This document shows, one piece after another, positions 8,627 through 15,409 of a DNA stretch of 18,818 nt. The translations under genes and the position numbers were made by a program. The notes beneath the pieces are model-generated. The model made no database searches. It saw only the letters and a program-made list of their open reading frames with translations, and was not told the origin of the DNA. Source of the DNA: Ignavibacteriales bacterium (GTDB lineage: Bacteria > Bacteroidota > Ignavibacteria > Ignavibacteriales > Ignavibacteriaceae); assembly GCA_027347125.1 (NCBI GenBank), contig DAIERC010000453.1:1-18818 (forward strand). The letters run 5' to 3'. Position 1 is the stretch's first letter; each line of letters starts with the position of its first letter.

Positions 8627-9166
8627 TCAATTTAATTTTTCAAAATGCTGGTAGTCTTTTGAACTTTCCCATTCACCGCCCCACACCCAGCCTTTTTTTT
8701 TGAAGGCGTTTACCACAATTGAATTTTTAGTAATTGTTCCCGGTTTGCCGGGCTCGTAAGAACCGTTTACCGGAAGTACTTCATCCTTTTTTATTTGCGG
8801 GTTTAGTTGCGGGTTAATATCTATTGCTTTGCCCAGCGCATGGTTGGATAACCTGTCTGTTCCTTTAACAAGCCTGTAATTAAACGCAGATGTGTTGTTG
8901 TCCTCCATAGATGCGGAATCTGACCAATTGTAAGCAACAACGGGTATTATTTTGGCGACTGGGAATTTCTCTTTTTCAAGTTCATCAAAAATTGAGATTA
9001 TGTCGGTCTTCAAATCTTTAAAAATAACCAGCTGGCCTTCGTGTAATTTGCCGTCGAATGAATAATATTTTACGCTAACTATGCACAAATCTTTTTTTAT
9101 ATTTCGGGGAATTTCAACTCCAGTTAGAGCCTCATCAAGAGTATAGTCGCAATCTTTAATATTCAT
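8627..9166 (-). CDS. M15 family peptidase (VanY / L-Ala-D-Glu peptidase-like)
   Basis: A 179-residue protein whose C-terminal half is an M15 zinc peptidase: NTSAFNYR (91-98), the ligand motif SNHALGKAID with H109 and D116, and the final GGEW...DYQHFEK with H174. By family these enzymes cleave D-Ala-D-Ala or L-Ala-D-Glu bonds in peptidoglycan stems. The 75 residues before the core are not recognised. No signal peptide is present and an in-frame TAA at 9173-9175 lies just upstream of the ATG, so a missed N-terminal signal by upstream extension is excluded. Export by another route, a cytoplasmic role in recycling, or a non-wall substrate are possible. It is divergent from the FKBP gene. Confidence 0.83.
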   Translation of the reverse strand: MNIKDCDYTLDEALTGVEIPRNIKKDLCIVSVKYYSFDGKLHEGQLVIFKDLKTDIISIFDELEKEKFPVAKIIPVVAYNWSDSASMEDNNTSAFNYRLVKGTDRLSNHALGKAIDINPQLNPQIKKDEVLPVNGSYEPGKPGTITKNSIVVNAFKKKGWVWGGEWESSKDYQHFEKLN

Positions 9167-9256
9167 ATCAACTTAAAAAGATTATTGAAGACAAAATTTA
9201 AATTGTTAAATTTACGTTTAAATAAAGCAATTTTTGGCAAACATAGAAAGAGAATC

Positions 9257-10081
9257 ATGAAAAAAATATTTGCCGTTTTTCTCGTTTTGGTTTTAATATC
9301 CGGATGCTCAAAAAAGGAAGGATACCAAACAACAAAATCAGGTATACAGTATGTTGAAGACACGGTGGGTACCGGAACTGAGGCAAAAACAGGAGACCTG
9401 GTTACTGTAAATTATTCCGCATGGATCGTAAGAGACAATTCCAATCTTTTCGGCGACTGGGAAAAAGATTCTACCAAAAGCAAAGATTTACTTTTCTCCA
9501 CTAAATTAATTGGTCAGCCCAAAAAAATTGTTCTAGGCACCAACATGCTTATAAAAGGCAGTGACGGCGGAATAATGGGAATGAAGGTTGGTGGAGTAAG
9601 AACAATGGTTATTCCTTACAAACTAGCGTACGGAAAAGAAGGCGCGAACGGCATTCCTTCAAATACGGATATAAAATTGCAAGTTAAATTATTAGATGTA
9701 AAAGCCTCAACGGGATCTACCGAATGGGCATACGATTCCACAAAGGTAAAATCTACCAAAGACGGATTGAGGTATGTAATTTTAAAAGAAGGTGAAGGCC
9801 CAAAACCGGTTAGCGGGCAAGCTGTTGTTATGAATTACTCAGGTTATTTAAGCAACGGGCATAAATTTGACAGCTCGTTTGACAGGGAAGAAGCAGTAAT
9901 GTTTAGAATTGGAATGAACCAGGTAATTCCCGGATTGGAAGAAGGAATAAAACTTCTTAACAAAGGCGCAAAAGCAAAATTTTTTATTCCGCCTTCATTA
10001 GCGTACGGTGATAGAACTATGGGAGAAATTCCTCCTTACTCTACGCTTACTTTTGATGTTGAAGTGATTGATATTAAATAA
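9257..10081 (+). CDS. Tandem FKBP-type peptidyl-prolyl isomerase lipoprotein
   Basis: The ATG at 9257 begins a lipoprotein signal (MKKIFAVFLVLVLISGC), with an AAAGAG-like ribosome-binding site just before it. A TTG further upstream (9185) is open but would bury the signal. The mature protein has two FKBP domains. The first spans about residues 20-148 (segments GDLVTVNYSA, MKVGGVRTMVIPYKLAYG) and has a longer insert after its first strand. The second spans about 165-274 and is canonical (VVMNYSGYL, FDSSFDR, VIPGLEEGIKLLNKGAKAKF, PPSLAYGD). By family it catalyses cis-trans proline isomerization, here probably in the periplasm anchored to a membrane. It stands alone and ends just before a strong hairpin terminator. 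Confidence 0.92.
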   Translation: MKKIFAVFLVLVLISGCSKKEGYQTTKSGIQYVEDTVGTGTEAKTGDLVTVNYSAWIVRDNSNLFGDWEKDSTKSKDLLFSTKLIGQPKKIVLGTNMLIKGSDGGIMGMKVGGVRTMVIPYKLAYGKEGANGIPSNTDIKLQVKLLDVKASTGSTEWAYDSTKVKSTKDGLRYVILKEGEGPKPVSGQAVVMNYSGYLSNGHKFDSSFDREEAVMFRIGMNQVIPGLEEGIKLLNKGAKAKFFIPPSLAYGDRTMGEIPPYSTLTFDVEVIDIK

Positions 10082-10086
10082 TTGAA

Positions 10087-10120
10087 GCGGAAAGGAAGTA
10101 ACCCTTTCCGCAATTTTATT
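10087..10120. terminator. Strong hairpin terminator after the FKBP gene
   Basis: GCGGAAAGG at 10087-10095 pairs perfectly with CCTTTCCGC at 10103-10111 around a 7-base loop, followed by AATTTTATT. It lies 6 bases after the FKBP stop and before the end of the convergent kinase gene, so it may serve both. Confidence 0.85.
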
Positions 10121-10130
10121 ATAAGAATAT

Positions 10131-11003
10131 TTAGATATAACTTTTTATCAGCGCAATTGCCTGCGGGTAGTAGCCGCTCCCGAAAAGATTAAGATGATTA
10201 AGCACATGGTAAAGCTTATAAATATTCTCTCTGTAAATGTATCCTTCCTTAAGGGGATAACATTCGTTATAGGCAGAATAAAAGCGGTTATTAAAGCCGC
10301 CGAATAATTTTGTCATTCCTAAATCAGCTTCGCGATGGCCATAGTAAACCGCGGGATCAATTAAACACGCCTCGCCGTTTTTATCGATCATATAATTGCC
10401 GCCCCAGAGGTCGCCGTGTAACAATGCCGGCGGTTCGGCGCTGCCTTTCATAATATCTTCAAATTTATTCTCTAGCAGCCTAATTCCTTTCCTAAGCTCA
10501 TCAGTAGAATATCTGTTTTTCTCAGCCAATTTATATTGGAAAAGAATTCTCTTATTAAAATAAAATTTCACCCAGTCGGCTTTCTCATCTTCACCGGCAG
10601 CATTTAACTGCGGATTTGAGCCGATATAATTATCTTCGTAAAAGCCGAATTCGTTTTGAGAAAACTTATGTAATTGCGCGAACTTTCGTCCGAAGTTTTC
10701 AAAGAAACTATTAGACTTTACACCGGCCTCGATATGCTCCAGTAATATGTACGAAGTGTCGAAAAGCATCACCTCGGGAATGCGTATTGCGTTTGCCTTT
10801 TTTAACTCGTTTAAGCCGTGCGCTTCCTTGATGAACATATCGGCAGAAGCATTGAAATTTAATTTCAAGAAAAAGTTTTTATCGTTTTGTAAAACCACTT
10901 TATATGCATCGCTAATACAACCGCCGGAAATGGAACTCAACGATTTTATTTTGCTGCCGGTATGATTTTCAATTTTTAATTTTAGTTCATCGCTTAATTT
11001 CAT
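10131..11003 (-). CDS. Fructosamine / ketosamine 3-kinase family protein
   Basis: A 290-residue kinase of the FN3K family (aminoglycoside-phosphotransferase fold). Visible are the ATP-site Lys K47 (FFLKLN), E60, the catalytic loop LLHGDLWGGN with H196, D198 and N203, and the metal-binding D216 in LIDPAVYYGHREADLGMTKLFGG, a strongly diagnostic segment of this family. By family it phosphorylates the sugar of ketoamine (glycation) adducts at O-3, which makes them unstable and frees the amine. Bacterial members are reported to prefer ribulosamines or erythrulosamines over fructosamines. The start codon lies inside the 3' end of the upstream phosphatase gene (17-base overlap), implying translational coupling and a shared job. 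Confidence 0.92.
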   Translation of the reverse strand: MKLSDELKLKIENHTGSKIKSLSSISGGCISDAYKVVLQNDKNFFLKLNFNASADMFIKEAHGLNELKKANAIRIPEVMLFDTSYILLEHIEAGVKSNSFFENFGRKFAQLHKFSQNEFGFYEDNYIGSNPQLNAAGEDEKADWVKFYFNKRILFQYKLAEKNRYSTDELRKGIRLLENKFEDIMKGSAEPPALLHGDLWGGNYMIDKNGEACLIDPAVYYGHREADLGMTKLFGGFNNRFYSAYNECYPLKEGYIYRENIYKLYHVLNHLNLFGSGYYPQAIALIKSYI

Positions 11004-11472
11004 TTTTAATCCTGTCCAATAAACCTGCGCACGCGTCTTCTAAAATATTAATCACGTTTTCAAATCCGTCCCAACCGCCGTAATACGGGTCGGGCACTTC
11101 AGTTACTTTTAAATTACGACTAAAATCAACCATCTTAAAAATCTTGTTTTTGTATTTGCCGCTATAGTCCAATCCTTTTATATCTTTATAATTATCGTCG
11201 TCCATAGTAATTATATAATCGAAGTTTTCGAAATCGGAAGAAGCATTAAATTTTCTGGATATGCTGGTTAAATCGTAACCTCGCCGAGCAGCGTGTTTAA
11301 TCATTCTTGCGTCGGCTGGTTCGCCTGCATGATATCCTATTGTACCGGCGGAGTCAACGAATATATTATCTGTTAAACCTTCTTTTTCTACAAAAGTTTT
11401 CATTACGCCTTCTGCCGCCGGTGAGCGGCAAATATTACCCATGCAAACAAACAATATCTTTTTATTTATCAT
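10987..11472 (-). CDS. Low-molecular-weight protein tyrosine phosphatase family protein
   Basis: A 161-residue phosphatase. The P-loop is C10-M-G-N-I-C-R16-S, the CX5R signature with the catalytic Cys and Arg, and the general-acid Asp is D128 in VPDPYYGG. Length and order match the LMW-PTP family. Family members dephosphorylate tyrosine in proteins, but those encoded directly before FN3K homologues have been proposed and shown in one case to act on phosphorylated ketosamine adducts such as ribulosamine 5-phosphate (from memory of published work). Here it overlaps the kinase gene by 17 bases and is upstream in the direction of transcription, so a deglycation role is preferred over tyrosine signalling. 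Confidence 0.92.
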   Translation of the reverse strand: MINKKILFVCMGNICRSPAAEGVMKTFVEKEGLTDNIFVDSAGTIGYHAGEPADARMIKHAARRGYDLTSISRKFNASSDFENFDYIITMDDDNYKDIKGLDYSGKYKNKIFKMVDFSRNLKVTEVPDPYYGGWDGFENVINILEDACAGLLDRIKNEIKR

Positions 11473-11572
11473 AATTTTGCTTTCTCACTTTTGTTATCTA
11501 AAATTCTAATGTTAAGTTGAATTACAAAAATAAAAATTAATTCGTGTTTTTCTTAATAAACAAAATTACCGG

Positions 11573-13063
11573 ATGAGATTAATCATTGCTTTTTTGTTGC
11601 TGTTTTTTTCTGTCAATATTCAATTAAATGCTCAGTACATCTATCCTAAAAGAGAGCTTAGGGGAGCGTGGATAGCGACAATCGCAAATATTGACTGGCC
11701 ATCGTCTAACCATGAAACATCCGGGCAGCAAATTAAAGAATTGAAGTTGTTGTTCGACAAACTTAAGGCCGCGGGTATTAATACTGTTTTCTTTCAAGTT
11801 AGAACAGAGTGCGACGCGCTTTATGATTCTCCTTATGAGCCATGGTCTTATTGGCTTACCGGCGTGCAGGGCAAAGCGCCCTATCCGTTTTATGATCCGC
11901 TGCAGGTAGCTGTACAGGAAGCACATTCAAGAGGCATGGAAATCCAAGCATGGCTTAACCCTCTTAGAGTGGAAAAGAAAGATGATAATTTTGTGATTGC
12001 CCGGAATAATGTTCAAAATATTCATCCGGATTGGATTCTTAAATTCCGCGATTATAAAATGATTAATCCCGGTATTCCGGACGTAAGACATTATGTTGCC
12101 AAAATTGTGGGCGATATTGTTAGGAGATATGATGTGGATGGAATTCATTTTGACGATTACTTCTATCCGTATTCGCCTAAAATAAAAAATGAAGACAGGC
12201 GTACTTTTATAAAATATAATGAAGGTATAAAAGACATAAACGATTGGCGGAGAAATAATATTAATAAATTGATTGAGGAAGTTCACGATACTATTGAAGC
12301 CGAAGCACCTAAAGTTAAATTCGGTATAAGTCCTTTCGGTATAGTTGAAAATAAATTTACGGACTCTAAAGGATTTGAAGCTTATAAAATACTCTATTGC
12401 GACCCGCTAACCTGGATTAAGAAAAAAACAATAGATTACATTGTACCGCAGCTTTATTGGGAAATAGGAAATTCATCCGCAGATTATAAAAATCTTTTAT
12501 TGTGGTGGGCTTCCGTTACCGACGGCGTGCAGTTGTATATAGGCACTTACGCAACTAAGATGGCTTTGCCTGGTTATAAAGGAGAGCCGGATGAACTTGA
12601 AAAACAAATCCGGATAAACCGGCAAATCATCCGGGTTGGCGGCACTGTATTTTACAGTGCAAAAGCTATTGCTAAAAATTATTCCGGTTTTGCAGATTCA
12701 TTGAAAATGTATTTTAAGCATCCATCGCTTGTTCCTGCAATGACGTTGAAAGACTCAGTACCGCCGCTTTCACCTAGCAATTTAACTGTTACGGATATCG
12801 ACAATAAATTATTAATTAAATGGGATAAACCTTCTGCCGCCGCTGATGGCGATACCCCTTTTATTTTTGTTGTTTATCGCTTCACATCTTTAGAAAGCAT
12901 CGACCGGGATGACGCCTCTCATATTATTGATGCGGTTCCCGGCAGCACATTTTCTTATATAGATAACCCCGGTAACAATTCTCAATATGTTTATCTTGTA
13001 TCGGCTGTTGATAAATTCGGAAATGAAAGTCGACCTGTAATATATAAGTATCTGAAAAAATAA
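11573..13063 (+). CDS. GHL10 / UPF0748 family glycoside hydrolase with C-terminal Fn3-like domain, exported
   Basis: The N-terminus is a signal peptide (MRLIIAFLLLFFSVNIQLNAQ). Residues about 26-385 are the glycosyl-hydrolase-like 10 TIM-barrel domain (RELRGAWIATIANIDWP, NTVFFQVRTECDALYDS, GMEIQAWLNP), with the acidic pair D194-D195 in GIHFDDYFYPY as likely catalytic residues. Residues about 400-490 resemble a fibronectin type III domain (PPLSPSNLTVTDIDNKLLIKW, then YVYLVSAVDKFGNES). The family includes E. coli DigH (YddW), which cleaves stem-peptide-free peptidoglycan strands, so a wall-glycan substrate is a reasonable inference, but another polysaccharide cannot be excluded. The gene is divergent from the phosphatase gene across 100 bases and convergent with yjbQ across 22 bases. 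Confidence 0.9.
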   Translation: MRLIIAFLLLFFSVNIQLNAQYIYPKRELRGAWIATIANIDWPSSNHETSGQQIKELKLLFDKLKAAGINTVFFQVRTECDALYDSPYEPWSYWLTGVQGKAPYPFYDPLQVAVQEAHSRGMEIQAWLNPLRVEKKDDNFVIARNNVQNIHPDWILKFRDYKMINPGIPDVRHYVAKIVGDIVRRYDVDGIHFDDYFYPYSPKIKNEDRRTFIKYNEGIKDINDWRRNNINKLIEEVHDTIEAEAPKVKFGISPFGIVENKFTDSKGFEAYKILYCDPLTWIKKKTIDYIVPQLYWEIGNSSADYKNLLLWWASVTDGVQLYIGTYATKMALPGYKGEPDELEKQIRINRQIIRVGGTVFYSAKAIAKNYSGFADSLKMYFKHPSLVPAMTLKDSVPPLSPSNLTVTDIDNKLLIKWDKPSAAADGDTPFIFVVYRFTSLESIDRDDASHIIDAVPGSTFSYIDNPGNNSQYVYLVSAVDKFGNESRPVIYKYLKK

Positions 13064-13085
13064 ATCTCAATTATATAAAATAAAC

Positions 13086-13508
13086 TTACTCACCGGATAA
13101 TGTAATTACTAGCCGGCGACTTCCGCCGTTATTTCGATGCTCGCAAAGATAAATGCCCTGCCATATGCCTAAATTAAAGTCGCCGCCTGTAATCGGAATG
13201 TTAAGACTGCATCCGAGAATTACAGATTTAAGATGGGCCGGCATATCATCGGGGCCTTCCGTATTGTGCCTGTAATAGAGAGCGTTTTCGGGAGCTAACT
13301 TGTTAAAGTGAGATTCCATATCGATACGAACCGTTGGGTCGGCATTTTCGTTTATGGCCAATGAGGCCGATGTATGTTTGATGAAAATGTTCGCCATCCC
13401 TTTTTGAATTGCTTTTATTTCGGGGATCTGCCGGAATATCTCATCGGTAACAAGATGAAAACCGCGTCTCTTAGCAGTCAGCGAAATTTCTTTTTGGTAC
13501 CAATGCAT
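13086..13508 (-). CDS. YjbQ / UPF0047 family protein (secondary thiamine-phosphate synthase type)
   Basis: A 140-residue member of the small UPF0047 family, full length. Conserved segments are FIKHTSASLAINENAD (42-57), HNTEGPDDMPAHLKS (81-95, with the clustered His/Asp residues) and GIWQGIYLCEHRN (114-126). Databases label it 'secondary thiamine-phosphate synthase enzyme' because some members have weak thiamine-phosphate synthase activity; the main role is unclear. No thiamine genes lie nearby. It lies 31 bases after the OB-fold gene and could be the last gene of the reverse-strand cluster. Confidence 0.9.
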   Translation of the reverse strand: MHWYQKEISLTAKRRGFHLVTDEIFRQIPEIKAIQKGMANIFIKHTSASLAINENADPTVRIDMESHFNKLAPENALYYRHNTEGPDDMPAHLKSVILGCSLNIPITGGDFNLGIWQGIYLCEHRNNGGSRRLVITLSGE

Positions 13509-13539
13509 ACTATACTTATATGAATGTTATTATAAATAT

Positions 13540-13950
13540 TTAGTTTATTATTTTTTTCACTTCCACTTTTATGCCTTTAACATAAGAGTATGAATCGATG
13601 CCCACACATTTTACTTTTAGCTCTACTTTTTCGCCTTCATTAAACAGGCCGGCTTCGTATTCATTTCTCTGATCCATAAAAAAACAAAAAATGAAGTTCT
13701 TACTGTCCCCGGTTTCAAGTTCAAGCACGTGCCTCGCCCCCAAAAGTCTGTAATAAGCTTTAACATTGCCTGTTAATATTATCGTTTTATCCAGGTACTT
13801 TTTATCAGCCGCACTTTTATCGATGTTATAGTCTTTTGCCAGCTCAACCGCGGTTACTTTTACCGGGTTAAAGTTGTCGTAAAAAAATAATGCAAACACA
13901 AATGAGAGAACAAAAAGGATTATTGCGTAAATAATTATCTTTTTTCTCAT
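13540..13950 (-). CDS. Membrane-anchored OB-fold protein (tRNA_anti-like)
   Basis: A 136-residue protein with one N-terminal hydrophobic segment (residues about 5-24, after MRKK) and a soluble domain. The domain shows the pattern of the tRNA_anti-like OB-fold family: a VTAVELAKDYNIDKSAADKKY region, then KTIILTGNVK, a middle strand with FIFCFF, and GEKVELKVKCVG near the end. Members are usually small exported or anchored proteins of unknown function. No catalytic residues are evident. The family call rests on pattern recognition and is moderate. It starts 144 bases downstream of the metallo-hydrolase stop, so it may have its own promoter. Confidence 0.68.
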   Translation of the reverse strand: MRKKIIIYAIILFVLSFVFALFFYDNFNPVKVTAVELAKDYNIDKSAADKKYLDKTIILTGNVKAYYRLLGARHVLELETGDSKNFIFCFFMDQRNEYEAGLFNEGEKVELKVKCVGIDSYSYVKGIKVEVKKIIN

Positions 13951-14094
13951 CTAAATTTTTTCCCTCAGTAATAATAATACAAATTACATCATTAATTATT
14001 TTACAACTGCGGATACATAAAATAAATAGTTATTAATATATAATACAACCGTTAAAATGGTTTTATAATACGGTGGATAGTAATATTAAGGAAG

Positions 14095-14808
14095 TTATTC
14101 TGGAACATGCACAAGAAAATAATCTTTTGCCGATTTGCCGATTCGCTTGGCTTCTGTCATGGTCATGTGCATATCATCGGGAGTGTCGTCTTCATGCCCG
14201 GCTTCTATAACAGCTAAATCGGAATTTTTGGCTTGTTTAACCAGGTCATCACAATAAGCGGTATCGCCGCCGTAACAAATCTTTTTTCTCTTAAACGTAA
14301 ATTTGTAACCAAGCGCCGGCACCTGGCGTGTAGTCTTTCCGTCGTGCAAGTATTCTTTGTGCATAACCGGGAAAGGGCGGACCAATACGCCTTTGCTTTT
14401 GAAACTTTTGGGTTCTATTATCTCATTTAATTTTAATTCATATGGCAGCGTTGCAGAATAAACACTGATAAAAGCATTGTGTATGCTTTCTATTTCCACG
14501 CAGCCGTGGGGATAGTGAATTGTAAGCGGAGTCCTTTTGTTCATAACCCTCATATAGGTAAGCAAAGCCCACACTCCGCCAACGTGATCGTGGTGGCCGT
14601 GAGTTACAAAAATGTCGGATATTGATAGAATTTTTCCTGTTCCAATTTCTTTATTTAAGTCCCTTAGTATTCCGTCGCCGGGGTCAACAACAAATAGGTT
14701 CTTATCTGCTGCAAGCAAAATACCGGTTGCAACATTTGGTATAGAACAGAAAATTCTAATAGAAAAATTTTCTTTATGCCAGGTTAAAGGATATTTTTGC
14801 CGTATCAT
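14095..14808 (-). CDS. MBL-fold metallo-hydrolase, RNase Z-like
   Basis: A 237-residue metallo-beta-lactamase-fold protein with a complete two-metal site: THGHHDHVGG with H70, H72, D74 and H75, H150 (VMHKEY), D182 (GGDTAYCDDL) and a C-terminal H234 (LVHV). The segment EAGHEDDTPDDMHMTMTEA, with H214, resembles the acidic/His region of RNase Z (HLT..EA), so it belongs to the RNase Z side of the superfamily. It lacks a clear flexible arm for tRNA and is shorter than RNase Z (about 300 residues), so tRNA 3'-processing is not a safe call. It begins 35 bases after the Fur-family gene on the same strand and may be co-transcribed with it. Confidence 0.85.
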   Translation of the reverse strand: MIRQKYPLTWHKENFSIRIFCSIPNVATGILLAADKNLFVVDPGDGILRDLNKEIGTGKILSISDIFVTHGHHDHVGGVWALLTYMRVMNKRTPLTIHYPHGCVEIESIHNAFISVYSATLPYELKLNEIIEPKSFKSKGVLVRPFPVMHKEYLHDGKTTRQVPALGYKFTFKRKKICYGGDTAYCDDLVKQAKNSDLAVIEAGHEDDTPDDMHMTMTEAKRIGKSAKDYFLVHVPE

Positions 14809-14843
14809 TTATTTGCCGCCTGTCGGGAAAAAACCGAGAAGAA

Positions 14844-15302
14844 TTATTTCCTGTTTTTATAATATTTACAATTCTTAATGTCTTTGCACCTGGCAAATAT
14901 GTTGAATGAATAACTTTCAACATCAAAACCAAGCTCGCCGCAAATTTCACTGGGAATCTGTTTTATTTTGGGGTTCATAAACTCTACTATTCTGCCGCAA
15001 TCAACACATATCAAATGATCATGTACTTGTTTTTTAAAATTACTTTCGTATCGGGTGGTATTATCGCCAAAATTTCTTTTGATCAATAAATCGCATTGAG
15101 CAAGAAGTTCTAGTGTATTGTAAACCGTAGCTCTTGAAACCCGGGATTGCTGGGTTTTCATCAGTATATACAGATCATCGGCTCCGAAATGTCCTTCGTA
15201 TTCAAGAGCGGCATCCAGAACCTCGAACCTCTCCGGGGTAATTCTGTTTTTACCGTCCTTCAAAAACTTTCTAAAAACTTCAGCCGCCTGTTGATTTTTC
15301 AA
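14844..15302 (-). CDS. Fur family metal-responsive transcriptional regulator
   Basis: A 152-residue Fur-superfamily repressor. Residues 1-85 form the winged helix (RITPERFEVLDAAL, HFGADDLYILM, SRVSRATVYNTLELL). The dimerization domain has the metal-site segment H94-D-H96-LI and the zinc pair C99-x2-C102 (CVDCGRIVEF). The second cysteine pair is C139-x5-C145 rather than CxxC. Iron (Fur) is the favoured ligand because feoA and feoB lie directly upstream on the same strand, but PerR or Zur cannot be excluded. The start is TTG at 15302, with an in-frame stop at 15330-15332 upstream and no ATG in the first 45 codons. It lies 107 bases after feoB, behind its own candidate promoter. Confidence 0.9.
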   Translation of the reverse strand: MKNQQAAEVFRKFLKDGKNRITPERFEVLDAALEYEGHFGADDLYILMKTQQSRVSRATVYNTLELLAQCDLLIKRNFGDNTTRYESNFKKQVHDHLICVDCGRIVEFMNPKIKQIPSEICGELGFDVESYSFNIFARCKDIKNCKYYKNRK

Positions 15303-15331
15303 ATTTTTTATAATTGATAAGATACTATATT

Positions 15332-15360
15332 AAAATATGACAGCTTTTGTACATTAGCAA
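15332..15360 (-). promoter_or_regulatory. Candidate sigma70-like promoter for the Fur-family gene
   Basis: On the reverse strand TTGCTA (15360-15355) and TATTTT (15337-15332) are separated by 17 bases, 29 bases before the TTG start. The same TATTTT hexamer and spacing occur before feoA. The -10 lies in a 5-2-5 palindrome (ATATT/AATAT), a possible operator. Confidence 0.45.
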
Positions 15361-15409
15361 AAATAACGAAGTCGAAGAATTTTATTTAAGCTAAAAAATT
15401 ATTGAGCAT

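Noticed and set aside
9185..9256. Upstream TTG start for the FKBP gene adding 24 residues
   Set aside because: It would place a long basic segment before a clear lipoprotein signal peptide; the ATG at 9257 has a ribosome-binding site and a proper lipobox.
11927..12286. A 119-codon reverse-strand open frame inside the GHL10 gene
   Set aside because: It is antisense to conserved catalytic-domain sequence and has no family resemblance.
14042..14060. Imperfect repeat AACC...GGTT upstream of the OB-fold gene region
   Set aside because: Only four bases pair well, and the site is downstream of the metallo-hydrolase stop with no T run.
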